Positions 27,292 through 35,772 of a stretch of DNA of 64,000 nucleotides are shown here, piece by piece. The DNA is taken from contig NZ_CP031093.1 in the NCBI RefSeq assembly GCF_004851605.1, positions 3,410,692-3,474,691 of the forward strand. The letters run 5' to 3'. A program made the position numbers and the translations under genes. Each line of letters begins with the position of its first letter. The first letter of the stretch is position 1. The notes under the pieces were generated by a model. The model did no database searches. It was not told the DNA's origin and was given only the letters and a program-made list of their open reading frames with translations. This DNA comes from Hydrocarboniclastica marina (lineage in GTDB: Bacteria; Pseudomonadota; Gammaproteobacteria; Pseudomonadales; Oleiphilaceae).

Positions 27292-28203
27292 ATGGACTGG
27301 GATAACCTGCGCTTCTTCCTCGAGCTCAGCCGGGCCGGTCGGGTGACCACCGCGGCGCGGCGACTCGGGGTGGATCACACCACGGTATCCCGCCGCGTGC
27401 AGGCACTGGAAAAAAGTATTGGCACGCCGCTGTTTTTGCGGGAAACGTCCGGCTACCGCCTGACTGAAGCGGGGCGAAGCCTGCTGCCCCATGCCGAGCT
27501 GATGGAAAGCGCCAGCGTCAGGATCGAGCAGAGCCTGCCCAACCCGGAAGGCCGGTTGTCCGGGCAGGTACGCATCGGTGCCACCGAAGGCTACGGCACG
27601 ATAGTGCTGGCGCCGCAGCTGGCCGACCTCAGCCAACGCTACCCGGACCTTCATCTTGATCTGCTTGCCCTGCCCCGCGCCCTGCGCCTGGCCCGCCACG
27701 AAGCCGACATCGTCATAACGCTGGAGCGGCCGGAGCGGGGGCCGTACATGTTCACCCGGCTGACGGACTACGTCCTGCAGCTTTACGCGAGCAGAGAATA
27801 CCTGCAGGAACACAAGCCTATCACCAGACGCAGCGACCTGAAGCGCCACCGCTTCGTCAGCTATGTCGACGATCTGGTGTTCAGCAGGGACCTGCTGTTT
27901 CTTGATGAGATCACCGGCTCGGACGACGTCAGCCTGCGCAGCACCAGCGTGCTGGCCCAGCAGGAAGCGGTGGCCGCCGGTGCCGGACTCGCCATCCTTC
28001 CCGCCTTTTCGGCCGATCGTGACAGCCGGCTTTCAGTCGTGCTTCCCGGACAAGTGAGTTTTACCCGAACGTTCTGGATGCTGATGCGCACGGAGCTGAA
28101 GGACATCGCCCGGATGAAGGTGACCTGGGATTACCTGCGGGAGATGGCGGAGGCTTCGCAGGGGGTGGTGCTGTCGGACGGTCAGCAGGGCCTGCGGGCA
28201 TGA
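27292..28203 (+). CDS. LysR-family transcriptional regulator
   Basis: This 303-residue protein has an N-terminal winged helix (residues 2-60; VTTAARRLGVDHTTVSRRVQALEKSIGTPLF) and a periplasmic-binding-like effector domain. It is divergent from the mmsA operon with about 215 bases between starts, the usual arrangement for a LysR activator of the neighbouring genes. Its ligand is probably a valine-pathway intermediate, which is inferred from position only. AraC-type MmsR is the regulator described in Pseudomonas, so a LysR here is a variation. Confidence 0.88.
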   Translation: MDWDNLRFFLELSRAGRVTTAARRLGVDHTTVSRRVQALEKSIGTPLFLRETSGYRLTEAGRSLLPHAELMESASVRIEQSLPNPEGRLSGQVRIGATEGYGTIVLAPQLADLSQRYPDLHLDLLALPRALRLARHEADIVITLERPERGPYMFTRLTDYVLQLYASREYLQEHKPITRRSDLKRHRFVSYVDDLVFSRDLLFLDEITGSDDVSLRSTSVLAQQEAVAAGAGLAILPAFSADRDSRLSVVLPGQVSFTRTFWMLMRTELKDIARMKVTWDYLREMAEASQGVVLSDGQQGLRA

Positions 28204-28237
28204 CTCTCAGGCTTGTGGGGGCAAGGTCAACTCGGGT

Positions 28238-28984
28238 TTACATTACCCTGGCGAACAGCCCGAAGGGCATGGCCTTCAATACATAACTCAGCGGCGTCCA
28301 GGGCCACCAGGGCACATAGGCTCGGCGGCGTTCGGACTCGATCGCTTTTACCAGCGCTTTGACCCCGGTGTCCAGATCCACCCGGAAGGGTGCGTTTTTG
28401 GTGTCGCGGTTGATATCCGTGAGGATAAACCCGGGCATGATGTTGCTGACCTTTATTGGCGTACCCCGGGTATCCAGCTGCAGGCCCTCCGCCAGAGTGG
28501 CGACGGCGGCCTTGGTTGCGGCGTATATGTTCATCGGACCCCGGAAGCCACGAACCGCGCTGACCGACGACATCAGCACCAGATGGCCGCTGTTCTGCTC
28601 CCGGAAGATCGCCATAGCCGCCTCGCTCTGGGCAATGGCAGCCACAAAGTTGGTCTCCGCCGTTTGACGATTGGCCTCGAATCGCCCATATCCGACCGGC
28701 TGCGAAATGCCGATGCCTGCATTCACCACTACGCGGTCAAGACTGCCCAGCTCGTGCCGGAAGCCCTCGAACACCTCAAACACCTGATCGTATTCGCACA
28801 CGTCCAGCCCACGAACCAGCACCCGAATGTCCGGGTAGGCCTGCTGTAACTCCCGCTGCAACGCCTCGAGTTTGCCCGCACTACGTGCGCAGAGCGCCAG
28901 ATTGCAGCCCTTGGCCGCCCACTCGCGGGCCATACCCTCGCCAAGCCCGGTACTGGCGCCCGTGATCAGAATGTTCTTTCGCAT
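28238..28984 (-). CDS. Short-chain dehydrogenase/reductase
   Basis: This 248-residue classical SDR has an N-terminal cofactor motif (TGASTGLGEG, residues 8-17), an NAG motif near 88-90, a catalytic Ser near 139-140 and Tyr154-xxx-Lys158 (YAATK). The frame reaches 29128. ATG 28984 is chosen because family members begin directly at the first beta strand; 29017 is an alternative. The C-terminus (ALVKAIESERRRAYVPWWPW..LKAMPFGLFARVM) resembles membrane-associated SDRs of lipid or ketone metabolism. The substrate is unknown. Confidence 0.82.
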   Translation of the reverse strand: MRKNILITGASTGLGEGMAREWAAKGCNLALCARSAGKLEALQRELQQAYPDIRVLVRGLDVCEYDQVFEVFEGFRHELGSLDRVVVNAGIGISQPVGYGRFEANRQTAETNFVAAIAQSEAAMAIFREQNSGHLVLMSSVSAVRGFRGPMNIYAATKAAVATLAEGLQLDTRGTPIKVSNIMPGFILTDINRDTKNAPFRVDLDTGVKALVKAIESERRRAYVPWWPWTPLSYVLKAMPFGLFARVM

Positions 28985-29429
28985 CGGTCTTGCCCTGGTC
29001 GTTTGGTTGATGCTCATCGCGTTATTCTGTTGAGATCCGCTTGAGTGCGTGTCCGTCCGGTTCGCTGTTAAATCTTTGCAGTAGTGGATCTGCTGATAGC
29101 AAGGCCTCACGGACCCGCTACAATTCATCCTGACCTCCTGTGCAGGCTCCAGTCTGCCTGAGCCGGCAAGCTGCTATTCGTTCTCCCTCGCCGGGCTGTT
29201 CAGAACGAAGCTTGAGCGGCCTTAAGTTGCCGCTCACCAGGACAACCAGAATTCAACATATCGGTGCGAGCAGTCAACTTGCGCAACCTGGCGTCGTTCG
29301 ATCCGCAGGTCTGTCTGCTGGCAAAGTCTAGCCGAGCCAGAAGTCATGACGGCCCAACCTGCCATGCTTCCCCAGCCAGCTAGCGAAATACACACTAACC
29401 CCCTTTATCGAGACCGAGTGGAGCGCAAA

Positions 29430-30830
29430 ATGAAGCACCTATTGGCGTTGTTCGGCGGACTGCTGGTGTCCATGCCAGGTATGGCGCAGGAAGCCCATAG
29501 CGAAACCCTCGATCTGACCCACAGCCCGTTCGGCTATGCGGCCCTCGCTATTTTTGCGGTCGCGTATCTGCTGGTCATGCTTGAAGAGAAAATTCATCTT
29601 CGGAAATCCAAACCCATGCTCATTGCAGCGGGTCTCATCTGGATACTGCTGGCAATCGCTTACCGTTCAGGCGGCTACCCGGACACCGTAGAAGAAGTAA
29701 TCCGCCACAACTTCCTTGAGTATGCCGAGCTGTTTTTCTTCCTGCTGGTGGCCATGACCTACATCAACGCCATGCTGGAACGCGGTGTCTTCGACCAGCT
29801 TCGCAACTGGCTGCTGGGTAAGGGCCTGGGCTATCGCGGATTGTTCTGGGTCACCGGTGTACTCGCCTTCAGCATCTCGCCGGTGGCGGATAACCTGACC
29901 ACGGCACTGATCATGTGCGCCGTGGTTTTGGCCGTAGGCAAGGACAGCCCCACGTTTATCTCTTTGGCCTGTATCAATATTGTCGTCGGTGCCAACGCCG
30001 GCGGCGCTTTCAGCCCGTTCGGGGACATCACCACACTGATGGTCTGGCAAAAAGGCGTGCTGCCTTTTCAGGACTTCTTCCTCCTGTTTATCCCCGCCGT
30101 GGTCAACTTTCTGGTGCCGGCCGTCTGCATGCATTTTGCGTTACCCAAAGGAAGACCTGCGGCGCCGAGCGAGACCGGTAACCTGATAAAAACCGGCGGC
30201 CTGGTGATTTGCGGGCTGTTTCTGCTGACCATTATCACAGCCGTCTGCTTCCACCAGTTCCTCCACATCCCGCCGGTGTTCGGCATGATGTTCGGCCTGG
30301 GCTACCTGAAACTGACCGGGTACTACCTCAAACAGCAGGAATCTTCCCGCTGGAGCGAGAGCGTGGAGTCACCGCCGGGTGATTCGGGCGCGGGCAGACC
30401 CTTTGACGTCTTCGACCATATCGCCCGCTCCGAATGGGACACCCTGTTCTTCTTTTTTGGCGTGATCATGGCAGTCGGCGGCCTGGGCTTTATTGGTTAC
30501 CTGGGCATGATGTCCGCTACGCTCTATGGTGAGCTCGGCCCTACGATCGCCAATGTGCTGATCGGCGTGATGTCTGCCCTGGTGGACAACATTCCCGTGA
30601 TGTTCGCCGTCCTGACCATGAACCCGGAAATGTCGGATGTACAGTGGCTGCTGGTCACCCTCACCGCTGGCGTCGGCGGCAGCATGTTGTCCATTGGCTC
30701 CGCAGCCGGCGTCGCGCTGATGGGTCAGGCCCGTGGCCACTATACCTTCCTGAGCCATTTGAAATGGACCCCGGTTATAGCTTTGGGGTACGGCGCCAGC
30801 ATCTGGACGCATCTTTTGATAAATGGGTAG
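29430..30830 (+). CDS. nhaD: Na+/H+ antiporter, NhaD family
   Basis: This 466-residue polytopic protein begins with a signal-like segment (MKHLLALFGG...MPGMAQ). Conserved NhaD stretches follow: SPVADNLTTALIMCAVVLAVG, VVGANAGGAFSPFGDITTLMVWQKG, and ALVDNIPVMFAVLTMNPEM near the C-terminus. It expels Na+ or Li+ in exchange for protons, in line with a marine or saline habitat. The frame extends to 29346, but ATG 29430 has GGAG seven bases upstream and gives the usual N-terminus. Confidence 0.92.
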   Translation: MKHLLALFGGLLVSMPGMAQEAHSETLDLTHSPFGYAALAIFAVAYLLVMLEEKIHLRKSKPMLIAAGLIWILLAIAYRSGGYPDTVEEVIRHNFLEYAELFFFLLVAMTYINAMLERGVFDQLRNWLLGKGLGYRGLFWVTGVLAFSISPVADNLTTALIMCAVVLAVGKDSPTFISLACINIVVGANAGGAFSPFGDITTLMVWQKGVLPFQDFFLLFIPAVVNFLVPAVCMHFALPKGRPAAPSETGNLIKTGGLVICGLFLLTIITAVCFHQFLHIPPVFGMMFGLGYLKLTGYYLKQQESSRWSESVESPPGDSGAGRPFDVFDHIARSEWDTLFFFFGVIMAVGGLGFIGYLGMMSATLYGELGPTIANVLIGVMSALVDNIPVMFAVLTMNPEMSDVQWLLVTLTAGVGGSMLSIGSAAGVALMGQARGHYTFLSHLKWTPVIALGYGASIWTHLLING

Positions 30831-30980
30831 GGACGAACTTTGGGGACAGTAAATTCGAGGCCAGGTCGTAGTCTTAGCCTTTACTGGGGTGGAAGGAGTA
30901 CGGGCAGGACCTGGCCCCGAGTTCAGCATTTTCACCAGGGGTGGCACATAGCCAGCATTGCTTTTCCCGTTGATGTTCTT

Positions 30981-31012
30981 AAAAGGGAAACCCTCGCTCC
31001 AAGGTGAGGGTT
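30981..31012 (-). terminator. Likely terminator of the lipase gene
   Basis: AACCCTCGC pairs with GTGAGGGTT over a 6-base loop and, read on the minus strand, is followed by a T-rich TTTCCCTTTT stretch. It lies 25 bases past the lipase stop codon. Confidence 0.6.
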
Positions 31013-31036
31013 CGTCTATTTAGCCGGTTCAGGTCG

Positions 31037-31999
31037 TCACAGTCCTTTCAGCTTGAGCCTGTTTGCATGCTGGCGGAATACCGAGACCGGACTCGTCCCG
31101 AAGCGGCTCACCAGGCCCAGCACCTGGTTAACCTCATCCAAGTGGTTCATGCGATAGTCGTCCCGGATTACCTTGCCCAAATGGCTAGAGCATGTCCCAA
31201 CCATGCCGTCGCTCTCCAGCCCCTCCCTTGTGTACAGCATAGAGGACGCGACAAGACCGAGATCGCCGATGTCCAGAATGTTGGTTGCGGGGTTGGCACC
31301 AGACCAGGAGTAGTAACGAACGCCGTTGTCCTCAAGCTCATTGCCCTCGCCACAAAACCTGGCCGGCATCCCCTGAGGATGGCTGGCGTTGAACTCGGCC
31401 ATGACCCTTGTTGACAGCGCATTCATCGCCGCCAGCGAGTCCTGCTCGTAGCCACCTCCGGAAATGAAATCCAGGAATCCAGCGAACCCGTCGACCACGC
31501 TGGCCAATACATCTCCGGTGAGCGGTGCCTTTTCAGCGACCCCCTGTAGCAGATCTGCCGCCAGCGCTCCGGTATTCGGCCCCGCGACGCTCGTCGCGGA
31601 CGAGACGTACTGCGGATAAACCGAGGCCACGTAGCGGACCGTGGGCCCGCCATGACTGTGACCGATCAGGTTAACTTTCTCAGCGCCGGTTGCCGCCAGA
31701 ATGGTCTCGACCTGACGCGCCAGTTGTTCGCCCCGCAGTTCGGTGCTGTTAGCGGAGGCGACCTGGCTGACGTAGACCTCAGCACCGCTGCGGCGCAACT
31801 CTTCCGGAATGCGATACCAGTAGCCATAGCCGGCTATGTCGTCAAAGCCGAACAGGCCGTGGGCCAAGACGATGGGATAACGGGTTTCGGTGTAGGTGTC
31901 GTTGCTATTGAGCCAGTCGAACCAACCGGCCTGGGCTGGCGCTACACCGGCGCCCAACAGCAGGGCGAACACGGGGCCTAGATAAGTTGTTGTTTTCAT
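31037..31999 (-). CDS. Secreted triacylglycerol lipase (family I.1/I.2, foldase-dependent)
   Basis: This 320-residue lipase has a signal peptide ending near APAQA-GW and YPIVLAHGLFGF. Nucleophile Ser115 lies in GHSHGG, catalytic Asp264 in ESDGMVG, and His286 in NHLDEVNQ with Ca2+ ligand Asp288. Cys216 and Cys270 are placed for the conserved disulfide. ATG 31999 has AGGAG before it, while the open frame extends to 32098. Lipases of this type fold in the periplasm with a LifO chaperone and leave by type II secretion. A LifO gene is nearby at 33151 but beyond a divergent TetR gene. Confidence 0.92.
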   Translation of the reverse strand: MKTTTYLGPVFALLLGAGVAPAQAGWFDWLNSNDTYTETRYPIVLAHGLFGFDDIAGYGYWYRIPEELRRSGAEVYVSQVASANSTELRGEQLARQVETILAATGAEKVNLIGHSHGGPTVRYVASVYPQYVSSATSVAGPNTGALAADLLQGVAEKAPLTGDVLASVVDGFAGFLDFISGGGYEQDSLAAMNALSTRVMAEFNASHPQGMPARFCGEGNELEDNGVRYYSWSGANPATNILDIGDLGLVASSMLYTREGLESDGMVGTCSSHLGKVIRDDYRMNHLDEVNQVLGLVSRFGTSPVSVFRQHANRLKLKGL

Positions 32000-32271
32000 C
32001 TGTTTCTCCTTGATCTTGTTTTTGTTCGATTGCCTTGGGCGTAGATGGAGCTGCTCAAAACATGACCATACTAACTGAGGAACAATTAAAATTAACACTG
32101 ATATTAATATTAACTTTCTATAAAGCCTGCCGATCCGTGGTCGTGAAAACGTTGTGCACTAAGCCTCAGCCCTACGCATACGCTGCCGTGCAGACGCCCG
32201 TTTGGTATGATTGCCAACGCACTGGGGTTGCGAAAAAATTAACATGCGTGTTAAATAATCATGGAGGCAAA
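32000..32271. promoter_or_regulatory. Divergent lipase/TetR promoter region
   Basis: AT-rich 270-base interval between two divergent starts. It contains TTAAC..TATTAATATTAA repeats near 32092-32113 and the palindrome TTAACATGCGTGTTAA at 32239-32254 (14 of 16 symmetric), 17 bases before the TetR start. These are likely regulator sites. Confidence 0.55.
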
Positions 32272-32967
32272 ATGGCGCCCAAGCAGTCTGGCGGCAAGGG
32301 AAGAGGACGTCCGCCCGGAAGCACGGGCCCAAAAATGCACATGCGTATGCGCATTCTCAATGCCACGCGGGAGGTCTACAGCGAGCGCGGGCTGCATAAC
32401 ACCACCGTTGAGCTCATTCTGGAATCCGCCGGAGTCTCACGGCCAACGTTCTACAAGTACTTCTCTTCTGTCTGGGAGGCGATAGAGGCAGTGGTAATGC
32501 GCTGCAACGAGGAGCTTGAAGTGCTATTTACGGAGGTTTTTTCCATACAGCGGGAGAGCGCCATTCACTACCTGCCTACGGTGCTGGTGGGCTACCTGAA
32601 CTGGGGACGATCACAGGGCAAACTGATGGAAGCCCGGTTTCGGGAACTGCACGACCTCACGTCCCCTGTTGGAGTTCATCGAACCGAGCACAACGAACGG
32701 ATTTCAAATTTGCTAAGCGACATGCTGGTCGCCGACGGTCGCACCGCGCCCGATCGAGTGGCACTGAACGCCCTGGTCAATTGTGTCGAATACCTCGGGT
32801 ACCAGTTCTGCAATGGCGCCCGGCAGGAGGAAATGCCGGTCTATCTTAGGGCCATGGGGCGGGTAAGCCTTGCACTGCTCGGGAGCGAGGCCGACTGGCA
32901 AAACATCAAGTCCGACCCGGTTCTGTCCAGTGCGTTGGGATTTGGCGCGCCGGGAGACACTGATTGA
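32272..32967 (+). CDS. TetR-family transcriptional regulator
   Basis: This 231-residue protein has a basic N-terminal tail (PKQSGGKGRGRPPGSTGPK) and a TetR helix-turn-helix (TTVELILESAGVSRPTFYKYF, about residues 43-63). A helical ligand domain follows. ATG 32272 has GGAGG five bases upstream; the frame is open further upstream. It is divergent from the lipase gene and precedes the lipase foldase gene, so it probably controls the lipase system and itself through the palindromes between them. Confidence 0.88.
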   Translation: MAPKQSGGKGRGRPPGSTGPKMHMRMRILNATREVYSERGLHNTTVELILESAGVSRPTFYKYFSSVWEAIEAVVMRCNEELEVLFTEVFSIQRESAIHYLPTVLVGYLNWGRSQGKLMEARFRELHDLTSPVGVHRTEHNERISNLLSDMLVADGRTAPDRVALNALVNCVEYLGYQFCNGARQEEMPVYLRAMGRVSLALLGSEADWQNIKSDPVLSSALGFGAPGDTD

Positions 32968-33150
32968 GGCAGCGGGCGCAGGGATAACTGACCATGGCCT
33001 CAGGTCGAGGCCTCGGGCCAACGAGGCAGTGTTAAGGCAACGGATTCCCACGATTCGGAACATTGCCTCGGTGCAAGGGCCGAGTTACGCAGACAGTCAG
33101 TCTGCCATAGTCCTTGAGTCCTATTTACTGAGACAAAATCGAGAACGCAG

Positions 33151-34194
33151 ATGCATGCCAGAATAATAAAAACGGGTTTTGTCCTGCTTGCCCTTCTGGC
33201 TATCGTCGTTGGGGTACAGCTTTACCTGACGGAGCCCACGCCACCACGGGAAACAATATCCACCACTTCTGCCCTGTCCACCCCGCCCTCCGCTTCTCCT
33301 GTCAATGCCCCAGCTCCTGTAGCGCCCAAGCACGAAGAAAATCCACTGGCCTATTACGCCGCCATGGGGAGCAGCCTCGGGGAGCGCCCTGAGTCCCTAG
33401 ACGGCACCGCGGTGGACGGCGAACTCAAAGCCGATGCCAACGGCCAGCTCATTGTCTCCCCTGGCGTGCGCCAGGTATTCGACTATTTCCTGACCACGAT
33501 CGGCGAAGAGGACTTCGAAACGGTGAAGGCCAGGCTGGCGCACCATATCAACCGTCACCTCCCGCCGGAAGCGGCGCAGCAGGCTTGGAGGCTGTTCGGG
33601 CAATACATGGGGGCCAAGGAAGCCATATCCAACTTGCCGTCCCACGACGGGACTTCGGCGAGCATGCGTAACGTCGTCGCACAGCGCCGGGCATTGCGCC
33701 AGAGCTGGTTCGACGCCGAGGCCAACGACGCCTTTTTCGGGCTGGAGAACGCCTACGACGAATTCCAGCTGTCCCGTCGGGAAATCATGGAGAGCACTAA
33801 CCTGCCCGAAGCGGAACAACAGGCGCGGCTGACTTCCCTGACAAACGCCCTACCCCATACCCTGCAGAAGATGGTAACCGCCACCCAGGCGCCGGTGGCG
33901 GTGCAGCACAAGGTGGAGCAGCTACGCGAGCAGGGCACCAGCGAGTCGGAGATCCGTGCCTTACGGGAACAGCAATTTGGCCCCGAGGCAGCCGATCGGC
34001 TGGCGCAGTTGGACCAGCGAAAGGCCCAGTGGGAACAGCAATACACCGCTTACCAGCAACAACGCCAGACCATCATCGACAGTGGCATGGCCACGCAGGA
34101 TCGAGAAGCGGAAATCCAGCGCTTGCGGGAGCGACTATTTGACGATTCGGAGATCCGGCGCGTGGAGGCACTGGACCGAATCGGTCAAAACTAA
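33151..34194 (+). CDS. lifO: Lipase-specific foldase (LifO)
   Basis: This 347-residue inner-membrane-anchored steric chaperone has one TM helix (about 8-26) and an Ala/Pro-rich linker. Mini-domain 1 carries both family signatures: PESLDGTAVDG near 80-90 and RQVFDYFLTTIGEED near 107-121. A long helical, Glu/Gln-rich lipase-binding region ends ...IRRVEALDRIGQN. It should fold the lipase encoded at 31037-31999. Normally the foldase directly follows the lipase in one operon. Here it is on the opposite strand, past a TetR gene. Confidence 0.92.
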   Translation: MHARIIKTGFVLLALLAIVVGVQLYLTEPTPPRETISTTSALSTPPSASPVNAPAPVAPKHEENPLAYYAAMGSSLGERPESLDGTAVDGELKADANGQLIVSPGVRQVFDYFLTTIGEEDFETVKARLAHHINRHLPPEAAQQAWRLFGQYMGAKEAISNLPSHDGTSASMRNVVAQRRALRQSWFDAEANDAFFGLENAYDEFQLSRREIMESTNLPEAEQQARLTSLTNALPHTLQKMVTATQAPVAVQHKVEQLREQGTSESEIRALREQQFGPEAADRLAQLDQRKAQWEQQYTAYQQQRQTIIDSGMATQDREAEIQRLRERLFDDSEIRRVEALDRIGQN

Positions 34195-34633
34195 AGGCAC
34201 GTTGGACGTCAGGCGGAATCCAAACTATACCCTGACTCCTTCCCAGTGGTTCCTCGCGGACCATCCCCCGCCAATTATCCTTCGCGGCCAGGGCGCGCCC
34301 ATTAAACGAGGGAACAGGTTTCGCCTTCGGCTACAGCAGCCAGGCGCGCCTGATTCCGGCGGCCGCGTCCTCTAAGTGATGACCGCCCGGCCCCCAAAGT
34401 CTTCAACACTTTGGAAAAGATTCAGCCTGGTCAGTTCTATGGCCGAGGGAGTGTTCAGGATGAAATCACCACCATCGATACTCCCGCCGTGGCCAAGTTG
34501 TCCTTCCGGCTGAAAGCTCTGGTGCTGGTATCGGTCATGACTACGAAGATCTGTCGGCGCGAAGGCGCCGCTGTTGAGTGTGCGTCCAGCCTGTTTTGCA
34601 GCTTCTTTGCCGCTCAGCTTTTTCGGGCCAAAC
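34195..34633. other. Region without a clear gene
   Basis: About 440 bases between the foldase and a convergent crotonase gene. A minus-strand frame of about 93 codons (34372-34653, starting MASSRTKFGPKK) overlaps the crotonase stop and could be a small gene. It lacks a recognisable domain and ribosome-binding site. I see no terminator of convincing strength. Confidence 0.35.
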
Positions 34634-35443
34634 TTAGTTCTCGAACTGGCCATGCCGCCCCGCGCCTTTCGCAAATCGGTCAGCTCCGGTCAGCGCCTCC
34701 TCATGGATAACGGGATAGCCCTGCCGGCCCTCGTTCTGGAGGGCATCCTCCAGTGAAAGGTCCCACTGGCGGTACGTCGACGCCCTATCGGCTTTCATGC
34801 ACTGTTGGGGAAACTCAGCAATCTGCGCGGCCAGTGCTTCGGCGGCTTGCCGGGCGGTTCCGTCTGGGACTATACGGTTGGCCAGCCCGATCTGAAAGGC
34901 CTCATCCGCGTCGACGGGGCGGCCAGTCAGGATCATGTCCAGGGCGCGGGACTGGCCGACAATACGGGGCAGACGTACGGTGCCGCCATCCACCAGTGGC
35001 ACGCCCCACCGCCGACAGAACACACCGAATACCGCGGACTGCTCCGCGACGCGAAGGTCGCACAGCAGAGCCAGTTCCAGGCCGCCGGCGACGGCATAGC
35101 CGGAAACCGCTGCGATCACCGGTTTGCTCAGCATCATCCGGCTGGGCCCCATCGGGCCATGCCCTTTGCCCTCGGGGTCGACGACATTGCGGGTCTGGGG
35201 GTCGCCCATGGCAGTGAGGTCGGCGCCCGCACAAAAAGTGCCGTTGCCACCCCAGAGCACCGCGACTCTAAGCGTATCGCTGGCTTCAAAGTGCTCAAAA
35301 GCTTCCCGCAAGAGTTCAGCGGTTTGCCGGTCCACAGCGTTTTTCTTTTCGGGCCGGTCCAGAATGATTGTGCAGACGTGTCCGTTTTCTTCAGTGCGTA
35401 CGGGTGAGTTAGCCACGGGCGGAGCCTCCGGTTTGCGAGCCAT
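34634..35443 (-). CDS. Crotonase/enoyl-CoA hydratase family protein
   Basis: This 269-residue crotonase-fold protein has TFCAGADLTAM (oxyanion hole) and GYAVAGGLELALLCD with the first catalytic-position Glu. The second Glu of true hydratases is absent: the FGQPE position reads FGVFCRRWGVPLVDGGTVRLP, a distinct subfamily. It may act as an isomerase, hydrolase or hydratase on an unknown acyl-CoA. It stands alone between the foldase and a lipoprotein gene. Confidence 0.82.
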   Translation of the reverse strand: MARKPEAPPVANSPVRTEENGHVCTIILDRPEKKNAVDRQTAELLREAFEHFEASDTLRVAVLWGGNGTFCAGADLTAMGDPQTRNVVDPEGKGHGPMGPSRMMLSKPVIAAVSGYAVAGGLELALLCDLRVAEQSAVFGVFCRRWGVPLVDGGTVRLPRIVGQSRALDMILTGRPVDADEAFQIGLANRIVPDGTARQAAEALAAQIAEFPQQCMKADRASTYRQWDLSLEDALQNEGRQGYPVIHEEALTGADRFAKGAGRHGQFEN

Positions 35444-35738
35444 GTCTTCCCGTACACTTTACAACAGGAACCGGCCCAGAGCGGCGATCCCGTACAAGCT
35501 GATTTGCGGGTTCTGTTGGGTTCTTTTGGGTTGGGATGGGTTGGGTGACTAGCTTGAATTCTGGATTATTTTGGACTGGGAATTCCCTCAAGAGTCCCAC
35601 CAGATTCTTTCCGGGATCCATTTGCGGTGAGGTGAGTGCGGCAGCTTACGGAGGTCATCGGCGAACCCGTTGGGCGGGGAGAGCCTGCAGAGGCCTGGCC
35701 AGCTACAAAGATCGGGTAGCCGGCCAGGGTTAACTGAG

Positions 35739-35760
35739 CGTGCGGGCGACATCCCGCACG
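35739..35760 (-). terminator. Hairpin past the lipoprotein gene, possible terminator
   Basis: CGTGCGGG pairs perfectly with CCCGCACG over a 6-base loop, 13 bases past the stop codon of the minus-strand lipoprotein gene. No T tract follows on that strand, so its terminator role is uncertain. Confidence 0.4.
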
Positions 35761-35772
35761 AGAAGGTTTCGC

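Noticed and set aside
34372-34674. Small minus-strand gene after the crotonase
   Set aside because: It overlaps the crotonase stop, lacks a ribosome-binding site and matches no family. It is noted in the region entry but not called as a gene.
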